Positions 15,573-24,612 are shown, counted from the stretch's first letter. The stretch: 64,000 bases of DNA from Longitalea arenae (GCF_016924755.1 NZ_JAFFJX010000010.1:62001-126000); one strand, 5' to 3'. Numbers and translations: made by a program. The notes: generated from the sequence alone by a model not told the origin.

Positions 15573-15608
15573 TGTGCTGATCTGCTAATTTGCTAATGTG
15601 CTGATGAA
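15573..15608. repeat. Octad tract (AATGTGCT / AATTTGCT)
   Basis: Four to five octads (AATGTGCT, GATCTGCT, AATTTGCT, AATGTGCT) lie directly upstream of the 14479-15570 gene and create a false N-terminal extension. Confidence 0.8.
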
Positions 15609-15666
15609 CTACGGCAAGCGACAGCATTCATATCAACTGTCAGCTGGCAATCGTCGTTGGTCAAAT

Positions 15667-16446
15667 TTACGGTATGCTTTGCAACAATCTGCTGAAATAA
15701 GCGGGGGCGTTGAGCAGGCGGCTGCCGTACCAGCTGAACATCTGGCCATCCACCAACATGATCCTGGTATCGGGTAAATGCGCCTGCAGTTCATCCACAT
15801 GTTTTTGTTGAAAGGGATAAGGTTCCGAGGAAAGTAATAATAACTCGCACCGGGCCAGTTGCCAGGTGTCGATGGCAGGATAGCGGATCATATCGCCAAA
15901 TACATTGGTAAGTCCGCAACGGGTGAGCATATCATGAATAAAGGTATCCTTACCAACGGTCATATACGGATTGCGCCAGATCAGGTAGCCGGTCTTAATA
16001 TTATAGAATCTCTTTTTAAGGTTCATAAATGCCGAAGTGATCTGGCTTACTAAAAAAGAGGCCCGGTGGGCGGTGCCGGTAATGCGGCCAATTTGTTCAA
16101 TCATCTCCAGCGCATCGTCGAGATTATTAATATCTGTCGTAAATACGGGAAATTCTTCAGCCAGGGCTGATACCTGTTCTTTTACATTTTCTTCTTTATT
16201 GGCAATAATGAGGTCGGGCTCTAATTGCCGGATGGCGCCGGTATTGATGTTTTTGGTGCCGCCTATCCTGGTCTTTTGCCGGAACCAGCTTTCGGGGTGA
16301 ATACAAAATTTGGTAATACCAGTCACCCGGTCATCGAGCTGTAAAGTGTACAGCAATTCTGTTATGGAGGGAACCAGGGACACGATGCTGCGGGGTGTAG
16401 CCGGCAGCTCAATCACATGGCCCAGCTGATCGATGTAGGCAGGCAT
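15667..16446 (-). CDS. BtuF-like helical-backbone metal receptor without a signal peptide
   Basis: The 259-residue protein is of the periplasmic-binding type III fold (BtuF/FepB, TroA-like). It begins MPAYIDQLGHVIELPATPRSIVSLVPSITELLYTLQLDDRVTGIT, then KTRIGGTKNINTGAIRQLEPDLIIANKEEN, with a C-terminal IMLVDGQMFSWYGSRLL segment. Family members bind cobalamin, haem or siderophores for an ABC importer. Here the chain starts at the mature domain with no hydrophobic leader, and no BtuC/BtuD genes are adjacent. It could be cytoplasmic, or the true start could lie in the repeat-rich upstream DNA. Substrate unknown. Confidence 0.8.
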   Translation of the reverse strand: MPAYIDQLGHVIELPATPRSIVSLVPSITELLYTLQLDDRVTGITKFCIHPESWFRQKTRIGGTKNINTGAIRQLEPDLIIANKEENVKEQVSALAEEFPVFTTDINNLDDALEMIEQIGRITGTAHRASFLVSQITSAFMNLKKRFYNIKTGYLIWRNPYMTVGKDTFIHDMLTRCGLTNVFGDMIRYPAIDTWQLARCELLLLSSEPYPFQQKHVDELQAHLPDTRIMLVDGQMFSWYGSRLLNAPAYFSRLLQSIP

Positions 16447-16448
16447 AA

Positions 16449-16520
16449 AGTAATTTGCTGATTTGCTGATTTGCTAATGTGATAATGTGATAATTTGATA
16501 ATATGATAATGTGATAATGC
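16449..16520. repeat. Octad tract (GATTTGCT / AATGTGAT)
   Basis: About nine octads change gradually from ATTTGCTG-type to TGATAATG-type along the tract. It starts within a few bases of the BtuF-like start codon. Confidence 0.85.
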
Positions 16521-16779
16521 CGGCGAAAGCCAGCCATGTCGTTTTAAGGAACACAATAAGCTGCAAAAGTACTGAAGATAGGCATTGGTTGCTTGAAAGC
16601 TGCTTTGAACGTTCTGCCACCGGCCTGATGGCCTTTGAAAGGTTAAATGAAAAGAATGAGGAAAAAACGAAAGTGGGAGGGCGTATTGCCGGGAAAGTTG
16701 AGCGTCCGGCGGTTTAGGTCGTTTTATGCGTTTGCTTTTTGACCCGGCGTCAAGCATTTTGCGTGGGAGACCGCTGCTG

Positions 16780-16815
16780 CCTCCTGCTAAAAGCATTGAC
16801 GGTTTTAGCAGGAGG
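16780..16815. repeat. Perfect 13-bp inverted repeat with a 10-nt loop
   Basis: CCTCCTGCTAAAA (16780-16792) and TTTTAGCAGGAGG (16803-16815). No T tract follows on either strand, so it is not an obvious terminator. It could be an operator, a processing hairpin or an element end. Confidence 0.8.
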
Positions 16816-17658
16816 GGTTATTGGAGTTAAGCAGACGGTTTTTAACACACAGGAATTGGAACTACCTCGGTCTTTATCGGACGTTGGATTTTAGATACTG
16901 GTTGATCACAGGATATACTTGGTGGTTTTCACAGAATACTCGGTTGTCACGGACATTGGATCTGGATAGTGGATTTTATAGAATGATATCGGATTGTAAA
17001 AATGAAGTTGACTGGTACTGGATCTTAAGCTTTTTATTGGATATTGAACACGAACAGTTTTCCCTGAACATTGGATTTAGATTGATTAGTAATCAATCAA
17101 CTTCTGACACAAAATTACATCTAAAGGAAATGTTAACAAGCGCAGAAACTCTCGATTTAAACCGTTCGGTAATTACTGCAAAATTAGTAGCTGTCCATGG
17201 CTGTTATACGTAGTATTTCCGCGTGCATGAAGTAATAATACGATGACCCGGATGATGGGCTATGTTTTTTATTGATCGGGATCAAGCATTTTGTAAAAAC
17301 CTTATGGATGAAACGCCCTTCCAGTAAGGGTTTCACGGGATATCCACAGCTTAATCCGGAATTTCTTTGCATTAAACGAGTAAGCGCTGCCATTGATCGA
17401 ATAAAGTCATACCACGGCAAAAACATCAGCATCTTTGTACAGTCAAAACGTTGTTGACGTACCCTGAAAAGATCACGTACCCTGAACACGAACAAAACCT
17501 TACTCCTGAAGTAGAAAGAACCCCTGATCCCTAATTTAGTTTATAGTTTTTTTGGTTTTTGATCCGTACCCCGTATCCAATATCGTGAAAACCAGAAATC
17601 TCTATCAGCAAACCAGTCCTTAGTTAAAACCGTCCAAAGTACCTGAACAAGATTTCAC

Positions 17659-17693
17659 AAAGGCGCCCTGCTAATACCGGGGCGCTTTGTTTT
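17659..17693 (+). terminator. Terminator-like hairpin without an upstream gene
   Basis: AAAGGCGCCC pairs with GGGCGCTTT (one bulged G) around a 10-nt loop, followed by TTTGTTTTG. Confidence 0.5.
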
Positions 17694-17696
17694 GTC

Positions 17697-17815
17697 AATG
17701 TGCCAATGTGCTGATTTGCTGATTCGCTAATGAAAAATGCAAAACGCAAAGCGTTTTGCATCCTGGAGCTGTATTTCATTAGCATATCAGCACATTAGCA
17801 AATCAGCTAATTGCC
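17697..17815. repeat. Octad inverted array with a nested palindrome
   Basis: The left arm (17697-17732) has AATGTGCT/GATTTGCT octads, and the right arm (17776-17815) has the complements (CATTAGCA, AATCAGCA). In the loop lies a perfect 11-bp hairpin, ATGCAAAACGC / GCGTTTTGCAT (17737-17761). The TAG stop of the cystathionine beta-synthase gene (17807-17809) is itself formed by a repeat octad. Confidence 0.88.
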
Positions 17816-19174
17816 CAACGCCTGTATAACATCATATTTGGTAACGATATGATAATTCCCCAGTTCATCTTTACTCAACACTGCACCATTGTCTTTATTG
17901 ATGAGGGTGCGCAGTTTTTCGATCGGCGTATTAAAATCAACTACCGGGAAAGCGGGTTCCATAACAGCGGCGATGGTTGCATTCTTGATATCAGGATTTG
18001 AAAATACTTTCTGGAATAAACCACTTTCACTGATGGCGCCTACCATACCGCTGCCATTAATGACGGGGATATGTTCGATATCATATTTCCGCATGAGTTC
18101 TACCGCTTCCGCCACGGTGCGATTGGGATCGATGGTGATAAGCTTTTGTTTGGCGGCCCGGCTGTTAATGATGTCTTTGCAGGTCTTCACATCCATAAAG
18201 CCCCTTTCCATCATCCATTGGTCATTGTAGATCTTGGCAACATAGCGGCTTCCATGATCATGGAAGATACAAACCACCAGGTCGTCTTTGGTCAAAGGAA
18301 ATTGAGCGGCTACCTGCATCAATCCCTGGATGCAGCTGCCGGCGCTGTAACCACAGAAAATACCTTCGTCCTTAGCCAGGCGGCGGGCCATAACAGCGCC
18401 ATCCCGGTCTGTGACCTGTTCAAAATGATCGATGACGCTCATGTCGTAATTTTCGGGAACAAAATCTTCTCCAAACCCTTCAGAAATATAGGGGTGCACT
18501 TCATTCATATCTATTTCGCCCGTACGAAAATATTTGGTGAGCAGGGATCCATATACGTCGATTGCCCAGACTTTGATGTTGGGATTTTTTTCTTTCAGGA
18601 ACATGGCTGTACCGGTTACTGTACCACCGGTACCTGCGGTACAAACCAGGTGGGTTATTTTTCCATCGGTTTGTTTCCAGATCTCAGGGCCGGTAGTTTC
18701 ATAATGGGCCAGCCGGTTGGCCAGGTTATCGTACTGGTTGCAGTGAAATGAATTGGGAATTTCTTTGGCCAGGCGGCGGGCTACGGAATAATAACTGCGC
18801 GGATCCTCGGGCTCAACATTGGTTGGACAAACAATTACTTCTGCGCCTACTGCTTTTAAGATATCTACCTTTTCTTTGGATTGTTTGTCGGTAGTCGTGA
18901 AAATACATTTATACCCTTTTACGCAGGCTGCAAGCGCGAGTCCCATGCCGGTATTCCCGCTGGTGCATTCAATGATGGTGCCTCCAGGTTTTAATTTTCC
19001 TTCCTGTTCAGCAACCTCGATCATTTTAATGGCCATGCGGTCTTTGATCGAATTGCCCGGATTAAAATAATCGACTTTGGCAAGCACGGTGGCCGGCAGC
19101 TGCCGGGTGATCTTGTTGAGCTTGATAAGTGGCGTATTTCCAATCGTTTCAAGAATATTATTTTTAATATCCAT
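17807..19174 (-). CDS. Cystathionine beta-synthase with C-terminal CBS domain pair
   Basis: The 455-residue protein has a fold-type II PLP domain with FNPGNSIKDRMA (PLP Lys K44), ECTSGNTGMGLA (70-80) binding the cofactor and substrate, HLVCTAGTGGTVTG for the phosphate, and C-terminal tandem CBS domains (about 335-455). This is the layout of cystathionine beta-synthase, which joins serine (or O-acetylserine) and homocysteine in transsulfuration; the CBS domains would bind adenosyl ligands. Without SAM-pathway neighbours a cysteine synthase role cannot be excluded. A TACCTTTG promoter element ends about 20 bases upstream of the ATG. The stop lies inside a repeat octad. Confidence 0.88.
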   Translation of the reverse strand: MDIKNNILETIGNTPLIKLNKITRQLPATVLAKVDYFNPGNSIKDRMAIKMIEVAEQEGKLKPGGTIIECTSGNTGMGLALAACVKGYKCIFTTTDKQSKEKVDILKAVGAEVIVCPTNVEPEDPRSYYSVARRLAKEIPNSFHCNQYDNLANRLAHYETTGPEIWKQTDGKITHLVCTAGTGGTVTGTAMFLKEKNPNIKVWAIDVYGSLLTKYFRTGEIDMNEVHPYISEGFGEDFVPENYDMSVIDHFEQVTDRDGAVMARRLAKDEGIFCGYSAGSCIQGLMQVAAQFPLTKDDLVVCIFHDHGSRYVAKIYNDQWMMERGFMDVKTCKDIINSRAAKQKLITIDPNRTVAEAVELMRKYDIEHIPVINGSGMVGAISESGLFQKVFSNPDIKNATIAAVMEPAFPVVDFNTPIEKLRTLINKDNGAVLSKDELGNYHIVTKYDVIQALGN

Positions 19175-19194
19175 GTAGTGTTTGTTTATTCAGG

Positions 19195-19202
19195 CAAAGG
19201 TA
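19195..19202 (-). promoter_or_regulatory. Candidate -7 element TACCTTTG for the cystathionine beta-synthase gene
   Basis: Exact TAnnTTTG match on the minus strand, 20 bases before the ATG. Confidence 0.55.
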
Positions 19203-19345
19203 TGTCTTTAATGGCTAGTGGTGCGCAGCTGACCCTTCTAACCGGCCCTTTCGTTGACAAGCTGACAGTTTACCAGGCAGGTAACATATTGAAAACTTAA
19301 CTTTTTTAACCGCCCGGCTTTCCAAGTTTTTTAATGACCCGGTGC

Positions 19346-19353
19346 TAAATTTG
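19346..19353 (+). promoter_or_regulatory. Candidate -7 element TAAATTTG for the alpha/beta hydrolase gene
   Basis: Exact TAnnTTTG match, 17 bases before the ATG at 19371. Confidence 0.5.
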
Positions 19354-19370
19354 TATCGGAGAACTTAATA

Positions 19371-20027
19371 ATGAAAGTGTATTTTATCAGTGGGATGGCT
19401 GCCGATAAGCGGGTGTTTAAATACATACAGTTACCGGCAGGATTTGAAGCCGTTTACCTGGATTGGATTAGACCTGATAAGGAAGACACCCTTCCTTCCT
19501 ATGCCCTGCGTCTGGCAACCGGCATTAATACCAATGAACCCTTTGCACTGGTAGGTCTGTCATTTGGCGGTATGCTGGCGGTGGAGATCGCGAAACGATA
19601 TCAGCCCGCAGTAACCATTCTGATCTCCAGTATACCTGTCTCTAACCACTTACCCGGTTATTTCCGCACGGCTGCTAAAATCGGCTTGCATAAAATAATA
19701 CCGGTATCCCTGTTAAAAACATCGGCAGCCGCGAAAAGATTTTTCACCAGGGAAAAGAGCGACGTTAAAAAATTACTATGGCAGATCATTCATGAAAGCG
19801 ATGCCGCTTTCATTCGCTGGAGCATGAATGCCATTCTGAACTGGCAAAATGAAATTATTCCGCAACCTGTGTGGCATATTCATGGAACGGGAGATGAAAT
19901 ACTACCAGTTAAGTATACACAACCTACACATACGATCCCGAAAGAAGGCCATATGCTGGTAATGACGAATCCGGCGAAAGTAAATGCGGTACTGGCCACA
20001 GCGCTTACCGTTGCTGCCCGGGCCTGA
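19371..20027 (+). CDS. Small alpha/beta hydrolase
   Basis: The 218-residue protein lacks a signal peptide and has the nucleophile elbow VGLSFGGMLAVEIA (GxSxG, Ser about residue 64), an oxyanion-type FISGMAADKRVF near the N-terminus, HGTGDEILPVKY with a candidate Asp, and PKEGHMLVM with the catalytic His. It is shorter than typical (about 260) and has a reduced cap. Substrate unknown. The gene is monocistronic, with a promoter element 17 bases upstream and a terminator about 40 bases downstream. Confidence 0.8.
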   Translation: MKVYFISGMAADKRVFKYIQLPAGFEAVYLDWIRPDKEDTLPSYALRLATGINTNEPFALVGLSFGGMLAVEIAKRYQPAVTILISSIPVSNHLPGYFRTAAKIGLHKIIPVSLLKTSAAAKRFFTREKSDVKKLLWQIIHESDAAFIRWSMNAILNWQNEIIPQPVWHIHGTGDEILPVKYTQPTHTIPKEGHMLVMTNPAKVNAVLATALTVAARA

Positions 20028-20064
20028 TGTTTGAACCTTTCTTCAACCGTTATAAGATGAGAAA

Positions 20065-20090
20065 GAGCTGTTTAGAAAACAGGCTTTTTT
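20065..20090 (+). terminator. Intrinsic terminator of the hydrolase gene
   Basis: AGCTGTTT pairs with AAACAG-GCT (one bulged G) around a 3-nt loop, followed by six T. Confidence 0.7.
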
Positions 20091-20206
20091 ACTTATCAAC
20101 AATGCCTTTATAAGTTATAAATTTGACGATGCCTAATAAAAACTGGTACGTTTTTTAGAAAAAGATGTTGTTGGTAAAAACAAGTTTTTTCTTTGTTTTC
20201 ATGCCT

Positions 20207-20214
20207 TACATTTG
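20207..20214 (+). promoter_or_regulatory. Candidate -7 element TACATTTG for tex
   Basis: Exact TAnnTTTG match with GTTT 19 bases upstream (20184-20187), an acceptable -33 variant. The 5' UTR would be about 55 nt. Confidence 0.5.
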
Positions 20215-20275
20215 CGACCCCTTTGGGGATACCAGCTTTGGCTACGAGATTAAAAAAAACTGCAAATTCTAATAG

Positions 20276-22552
20276 ATGGAAGTAAAGTACATTCAGAAGA
20301 TCGCTGAAAAATTATCGTTCAGCATTAAGCAGATCACTAACATTCACCAGTTGCAAAGCGAAGGGGCTACCATTCCGTTCATGGCCCGTTACCGCAAGGA
20401 AGCGACCGGCAATATGGATGAAGTGGGTATTACCCAGGTTGTTGAGCAGATCGCTTATTTTTCTGAACTGGATAAGCGCAAGGAAACAGTTATTAAAACG
20501 ATTGAAGGCCTGGGGAAATTAACACCCGAGCTGAAAGAACGGATCGAGAACTGTTTCGACGCTACCGAGCTGGAAGATATTTATCTGCCCTACAAACCCA
20601 AGCGCAAAACAAGAGCAACCCAGGCCATTGAAAAGGGGCTTGAGCCCCTGGCGAAACTGGTATTTGAACAGGGCGGTGAAAATCCTGAGGAAGCAGCAGC
20701 CAAATTCCTGAATGAGCAGGTAAAAGATGTTAAGGAAGCGCTCCAGGGCGCCCGCGACATTATTGCAGAGTGGGTAAGTGAAAATGAGCAGGCGCGTAAT
20801 AAAGTGCGTCAGCAATTCACAGAGACCGCCAAGCTCACTTCAAAAGTCCTGAGCAGCAAAAAAGAAGAAGAGGAAGCACAGAAATACCGCGATTACTTTG
20901 AGTTCAATGAGAACCTGGCCGATAGTCCTTCCCACCGCATACTGGCCATACGCCGCGCAGAAAAAGAAGGGTACCTGGTCATGGATATCAATATCGACAA
21001 ACAAAGCGCTGTTGATGAACTGAACAGAACTTTTGTAAAAAATAACAATCCTTTCGCCAATGAAGTGAAGAAAGCGATCGACGACTCATTCGATCGTTTA
21101 TTGAAACCTTCTATTGAAAATGAATTCCGCCTGGCAAGCAAGAACAAAGCCGATGAAGAGGCGATCCAGGTATTTACCGAGAACCTGCGGCAGCTGTTGC
21201 TGGCTTCGCCCCTGGGCTCAAAACGGGTACTGGCGCTTGACCCGGGTTTCCGTACGGGTTGTAAACTGGTATGTCTCGACGCGCAGGGTAACCTGGTACA
21301 TAATACAACGATCTATCCGCACCCGCCACAGAATGAATGGCAGAAGAGTGTGGCTGAGCTAAAATTCCTGGTCGATAAATACGATATTGAAGCCATTGGG
21401 GTTGGGAATGGTACTGCGGGCCGCGAAACAGAACAACTGGTGCGCAGCATTGACTTCGGTAAACCGGTCAGCGTATTCCAGGTAAATGAAAGCGGCGCTT
21501 CTATTTATTCCGCATCGGAAGTGGCGCGCGAAGAATTCCCCGATCATGATGTAACGGTTCGTGGCGCAGTAAGCATTGGCCGCCGTTTGCTCGATCCGTT
21601 GAGTGAGCTGGTGAAAATAGATCCCAAATCAATTGGTGTTGGTCAATACCAGCACGATGTTAACCAAACCCGACTGAAAGAAGCACTGGACAGGGTAGTG
21701 GAGAGTGCAGTGAACTTTGTAGGAGTGGATGTAAATACCGCTTCTAAACACCTGCTGGTATATGTTTCCGGTTTAAGCAATACACTGGCTAAAAATATTG
21801 TTGAATACCGCGCGAAGAATGGTCCCTTCAAGACCCGTGATGAATTGAAGAAAGTGCCGATGATGGGACCCAAATCTTTTGAACAATGCGCCGGTTTCTT
21901 ACGGATCCCTGGTGCTGAGAATCCGCTGGATAATTCTTCGGTGCACCCCGAGAGCTACCATGTGGTAGAAAGCATGGCAAAAGACCTGCAGGCTTCCCTG
22001 GAAGACCTGATCAAAAAAGCCGAGCTGCGTAAAAAGATCAACAAGAAACAATACATCTCAGAAAGCATTGGTGAATATACCATCGATGATATCCTGAAAG
22101 AGCTGGAGAAACCCGGCCGCGACCCCCGCGCCCCGATCGAGGAGTTCCGCTTCGATGACACCATCAAGGCCATTGAAGATGTAAAACCTGGTATGACGGT
22201 GCCTGGCATTATCACCAATATCACCAACTTTGGGGTATTCGTTGATATTGGGGTTAAGCAGGATGGACTGGTGCATATTTCCCAGTTGAGCAATACCTAT
22301 GTTTCTGATCCCAACGAAGTGGTGAAGCTGCAACAAAAGGTAATGGTTACCGTTACTGATGTGGATGTGGCCCGCAAAAGGATCTCGCTTACCATGAAGG
22401 ATCAGGCCAAGGGTGGCGGTGGCGAAAGACGCAGCGGCGGCGGAGCTGACCGCAAACCAGCTGCCAGCGGAAAAGGACAACTGAAAAAGCTGGAGCCGCT
22501 GAATCCCTTCCAGGCGAAGCTGGCGGAATTGAAGAAGAAGTTTAATGACTAG
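20276..22552 (+). CDS. tex: Tex-family RNA-binding transcription accessory protein
   Basis: The 758-residue protein shows the full Tex architecture: an N-terminal helical Tex domain (GATIPFMARYRKEATGNMDE), a YqgF/RuvC-like domain beginning RVLALDPGFRTGCKLVCLD (about 322-340), helix-hairpin-helix modules (NIVEYRAKNGPFKTRDELKKVPMMGPKSFEQCAGFLRI), and a C-terminal S1 domain (MTVPGIITNITNFGVFVDIG, about 640-715). A basic Gly-rich tail ends the chain. Tex binds nucleic acid and affects transcript stability and stress survival in several bacteria. The gene is monocistronic with its own promoter and terminator. Confidence 0.95.
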   Translation: MEVKYIQKIAEKLSFSIKQITNIHQLQSEGATIPFMARYRKEATGNMDEVGITQVVEQIAYFSELDKRKETVIKTIEGLGKLTPELKERIENCFDATELEDIYLPYKPKRKTRATQAIEKGLEPLAKLVFEQGGENPEEAAAKFLNEQVKDVKEALQGARDIIAEWVSENEQARNKVRQQFTETAKLTSKVLSSKKEEEEAQKYRDYFEFNENLADSPSHRILAIRRAEKEGYLVMDINIDKQSAVDELNRTFVKNNNPFANEVKKAIDDSFDRLLKPSIENEFRLASKNKADEEAIQVFTENLRQLLLASPLGSKRVLALDPGFRTGCKLVCLDAQGNLVHNTTIYPHPPQNEWQKSVAELKFLVDKYDIEAIGVGNGTAGRETEQLVRSIDFGKPVSVFQVNESGASIYSASEVAREEFPDHDVTVRGAVSIGRRLLDPLSELVKIDPKSIGVGQYQHDVNQTRLKEALDRVVESAVNFVGVDVNTASKHLLVYVSGLSNTLAKNIVEYRAKNGPFKTRDELKKVPMMGPKSFEQCAGFLRIPGAENPLDNSSVHPESYHVVESMAKDLQASLEDLIKKAELRKKINKKQYISESIGEYTIDDILKELEKPGRDPRAPIEEFRFDDTIKAIEDVKPGMTVPGIITNITNFGVFVDIGVKQDGLVHISQLSNTYVSDPNEVVKLQQKVMVTVTDVDVARKRISLTMKDQAKGGGGERRSGGGADRKPAASGKGQLKKLEPLNPFQAKLAELKKKFND

Positions 22553-22585
22553 TTAAAAAATCAACTGGTTGAAAAGCGAAATACA

Positions 22586-22615
22586 AAAGCCTCTGCTGAT
22601 AGCGGAGGCTTTTTG
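22586..22615 (+). terminator. Intrinsic terminator of tex
   Basis: GCCTCTGC (22589-22596), 5-nt loop, GCGGAGGC (22602-22609), then five T. Confidence 0.88.
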
Positions 22616-22621
22616 CTTACT

Positions 22622-22722
22622 GGTAATTTCTGATTTTGAGATTTTGTGATTTGCTCCGATTTGAATGCTCCCATAGATCTCAAAATCTCTAAATCACAAA
22701 ATCTCTGAATTTCTTACTTATT
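22622..22722. repeat. Inverted degenerate array (GATTTTG / CAAAATCTC words)
   Basis: The left arm TTTCTGATTTTGAGATTTTG and the right-arm words CAAAATCTCTAAATCACAAAATCTCTGAA are complementary in the usual imperfect manner around a loop near 22650-22675. It lies between tex and the anti-sigma gene, which converge. Confidence 0.8.
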
Positions 22723-22732
22723 GTATTCCCAT

Positions 22733-23263
22733 CTATGAGCTCTTACTTTCAGTTTTCGTTTTCCGGTAATTCAAATAGCGATCGAGCAACACCAGGGCCA
22801 GCACCACATTGATCATCATAAAAATGGTGGTATAAGTGCTATTAATAAACTGGCCGGGGTCCAGGTGATTGAGTTTGCCGAGGTTGATCGGGGAAGCACT
22901 TTCCGTTGGGCCGGCGGCCGACCAGTTCATCTGGCCAATACCGGCGATGAGCAGTGCCAGAATACTGCAGATAAAAAAGCCGGCAATGCCCCAGATGATC
23001 CGTTTGTTGATATAGGATTTGGCAGCAGGGGCTATGTGATATTTGCTGATCGATTCCATAATGTTCTGGGTGAATCGCATGGACGGTTCATCCAGTTCCA
23101 GGTGATTACTTAGCAGGTCTTGTAATTGCAGCAGTTCCTGGTATTTGGTTTTCCATCCCTGGTTGGTGGCTATTAGTTGTTCAATAAACAAGCGGTCATC
23201 GGCGCTGCCGGCGCCATCGATATAATTCCACAAACGTTCCTCCATATTTTGATGCTTGTTCAT
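22733..23263 (-). CDS. Probable membrane anti-sigma factor
   Basis: The 176-residue protein begins with a helical, zinc-finger-like region typical of anti-sigma N-termini but without HxxxCxxC (MEERLWNYIDGAGSADDRLFIEQLIATNQGWKTKYQELLQLQDLL). Two predicted membrane segments follow (about 88-110 and 142-162). It is encoded 53 bases downstream of an ECF sigma gene on the same strand, the usual arrangement for a regulator that holds the sigma factor at the membrane. The call rests on context and shape rather than a strong sequence motif. Confidence 0.7.
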   Translation of the reverse strand: MNKHQNMEERLWNYIDGAGSADDRLFIEQLIATNQGWKTKYQELLQLQDLLSNHLELDEPSMRFTQNIMESISKYHIAPAAKSYINKRIIWGIAGFFICSILALLIAGIGQMNWSAAGPTESASPINLGKLNHLDPGQFINSTYTTIFMMINVVLALVLLDRYLNYRKTKTESKSS

Positions 23264-23316
23264 AACATTACTTTTTTATACTTCCTTACCGCCAAAGGTG
23301 CAATAGGGAAGCGTTT

Positions 23317-23901
23317 TCAATGCGTCAACTCATTAACGATCTCCGCATAGTGTTTCACCATTTTCTCCTTCAACCGCTGCCGGGCGCGATGCAGTTTTAC
23401 CTTGGCGGTATTGGGGTCGATGCCCAGGATGCGGCCGATCTCTTCCAGGCTTTGTTCAGCCTGGTAAAAGAGGGTAATGATCCGCGCATCATCAACACTC
23501 AATAAGCGCATGGCTTCCTGAATGGCCTGCGCCTTTGATTTCTGTTCTACCTGGTTGGCCCTGAAAGCGGAATTCTGGTTGTCTGCGACCTCAAACACCC
23601 GTTCATTATCGAGCGAGTGCACCGGTATTCTTTTCTTGCGTAAAAAGGTGATACAGGTAGTGGTCACAATGGTATATAACCAGGTGCTGAATTTGGAATC
23701 GCCGCGAAAATCGGCCAGGCTGCGATAGGCTTTTACAAATACATCCTGGGCTATTTCTTCGGCGTCTTCCCGGTTGGGCGTATAGCGCAAGGCGATGGTG
23801 AAAACGAAGTTCTGGTATCGTTTTACCAATTCAGCATATATTGCCTGGTCGCCTTTCAGCACCCTGCTTATGATCTCGGTATCAACCGGTCCGGTTTGCA
23901 T
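23317..23901 (-). CDS. ECF-type RNA polymerase sigma factor
   Basis: The protein is about 194 residues. Sigma region 2 spans YAELVKRYQNFVFTIALRYTPNREDAEEIAQDVFVKAYRSLADFRGDSKFSTWLY in two parts (helices 2.1-2.4), and region 4 is VDDARIITLFYQAEQSLEEIGRILGIDPNTAKVKLHRARQRLKEKM, a helix-turn-helix for the -35 region. The frame extends eight codons further (23925), but MQTGPVDTEI at 23901 looks the better start. It is followed by a probable anti-sigma gene. A divergent small membrane protein gene (24129) may belong to the same regulon. Confidence 0.9.
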   Translation of the reverse strand: MQTGPVDTEIISRVLKGDQAIYAELVKRYQNFVFTIALRYTPNREDAEEIAQDVFVKAYRSLADFRGDSKFSTWLYTIVTTTCITFLRKKRIPVHSLDNERVFEVADNQNSAFRANQVEQKSKAQAIQEAMRLLSVDDARIITLFYQAEQSLEEIGRILGIDPNTAKVKLHRARQRLKEKMVKHYAEIVNELTH

Positions 23902-24128
23902 TATTAACGGTATGACGATGTACAATTAAAATAGGTTACAGCCATTGGGGCATTAGCTGTGCCGGAATCGGGTACACCTGATTATCAGTCGCTTATTAAA
24001 AGGGATATTACCAAACTGTCCGCTTTTGATACTTATCTGTTCATTTATGAAATAAATTGACCGCCTTACCTGTAACCTCGCCGCGACGGCCGTAGTCATA
24101 AATGCATAGAACTTAAAAAATATACAAT

Positions 24129-24491
24129 ATGGATAAAGGAGTATTAGCTATCGTCTGGTTGATCATCTCTTCTTTGGCATTGCTTATCATGATCTTTGGC
24201 ATCCGGTATCTGATAAGCCGGGAAAACCTGGCCATGCTGGAAAAAGGATTGAATCCCCGGGATAAGATCAACCGCCCGGCGCCTTATACCAATTTGAAAT
24301 GGGGCCTGCTGCTCTTTGGCGCAGGTATGGGCCTGGCCTTATCTTATTTTATTACGCAGTACATGCTGCATGATTATGAGAACCCGGCCTTGTGGTTTGC
24401 CTTTATTGCAATGGGCGGTGGTACCGGTTTAATAATTTCTTACCGCATCGAGAAGAAAGAATTACTGGATAACAACCCCCTGACCTCCTAA
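24129..24491 (+). CDS. Small membrane protein (DUF6249-like)
   Basis: This 120-residue protein has three hydrophobic segments (about 6-28, 58-80 and 88-106) and the central motif ENLAMLEKGLNPRDKINRP, typical of small Bacteroidota membrane proteins of the DUF6249 type often found beside ECF sigma genes. Function unknown. It is divergently transcribed from the sigma gene with about 200 bases between them and ends before a bidirectional terminator. Confidence 0.75.
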   Translation: MDKGVLAIVWLIISSLALLIMIFGIRYLISRENLAMLEKGLNPRDKINRPAPYTNLKWGLLLFGAGMGLALSYFITQYMLHDYENPALWFAFIAMGGGTGLIISYRIEKKELLDNNPLTS

Positions 24492-24555
24492 CCTTTTGAA
24501 CGGGGACCCTTAAAGGGTAACCGCCGATTGTAACCGCAACTACCAACATAAATAA

Positions 24556-24584
24556 GAAAACCCCGGAATTGATCCGGGGTTTTC
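24556..24584. terminator. Bidirectional intrinsic terminator
   Basis: A perfect 11-bp stem GAAAACCCCGG / CCGGGGTTTTC with a 7-nt loop. A and T runs at the stem base serve both the plus-strand membrane protein gene and the minus-strand S41 protease gene. Confidence 0.85.
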
Positions 24585-24612
24585 CAGATATGATCATCTC
24601 TGTTTATTTTGC

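Larger units (their letters stand above)
16521..17696. other. 1.2-kb region without a convincing gene
   Basis: The longest ORF (16821-17213, plus) has low-complexity content created by repeated GGAT/GGATTTT words and no family features. The region shows a perfect 13-bp inverted repeat (16780-16815), repeated GGATATTGGA-like words (16850-17080), repeated CGTACCCTGAA words (17457-17485) and a terminator-like hairpin (17659-17693) with no gene before it. It could be decayed coding sequence or an unrecognised RNA. Confidence 0.5.

Noticed and set aside
15571-15627. 19-codon extension of the 14479-15570 gene
   Set aside because: It is translated from an octad repeat tract.
16821-17213. 130-codon plus-strand ORF rich in Trp, Leu and Arg
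   Set aside because: Its content follows repeated GGAT-type DNA words, it has no promoter element or recognisable domain, and it sits in a region of decayed repeats.
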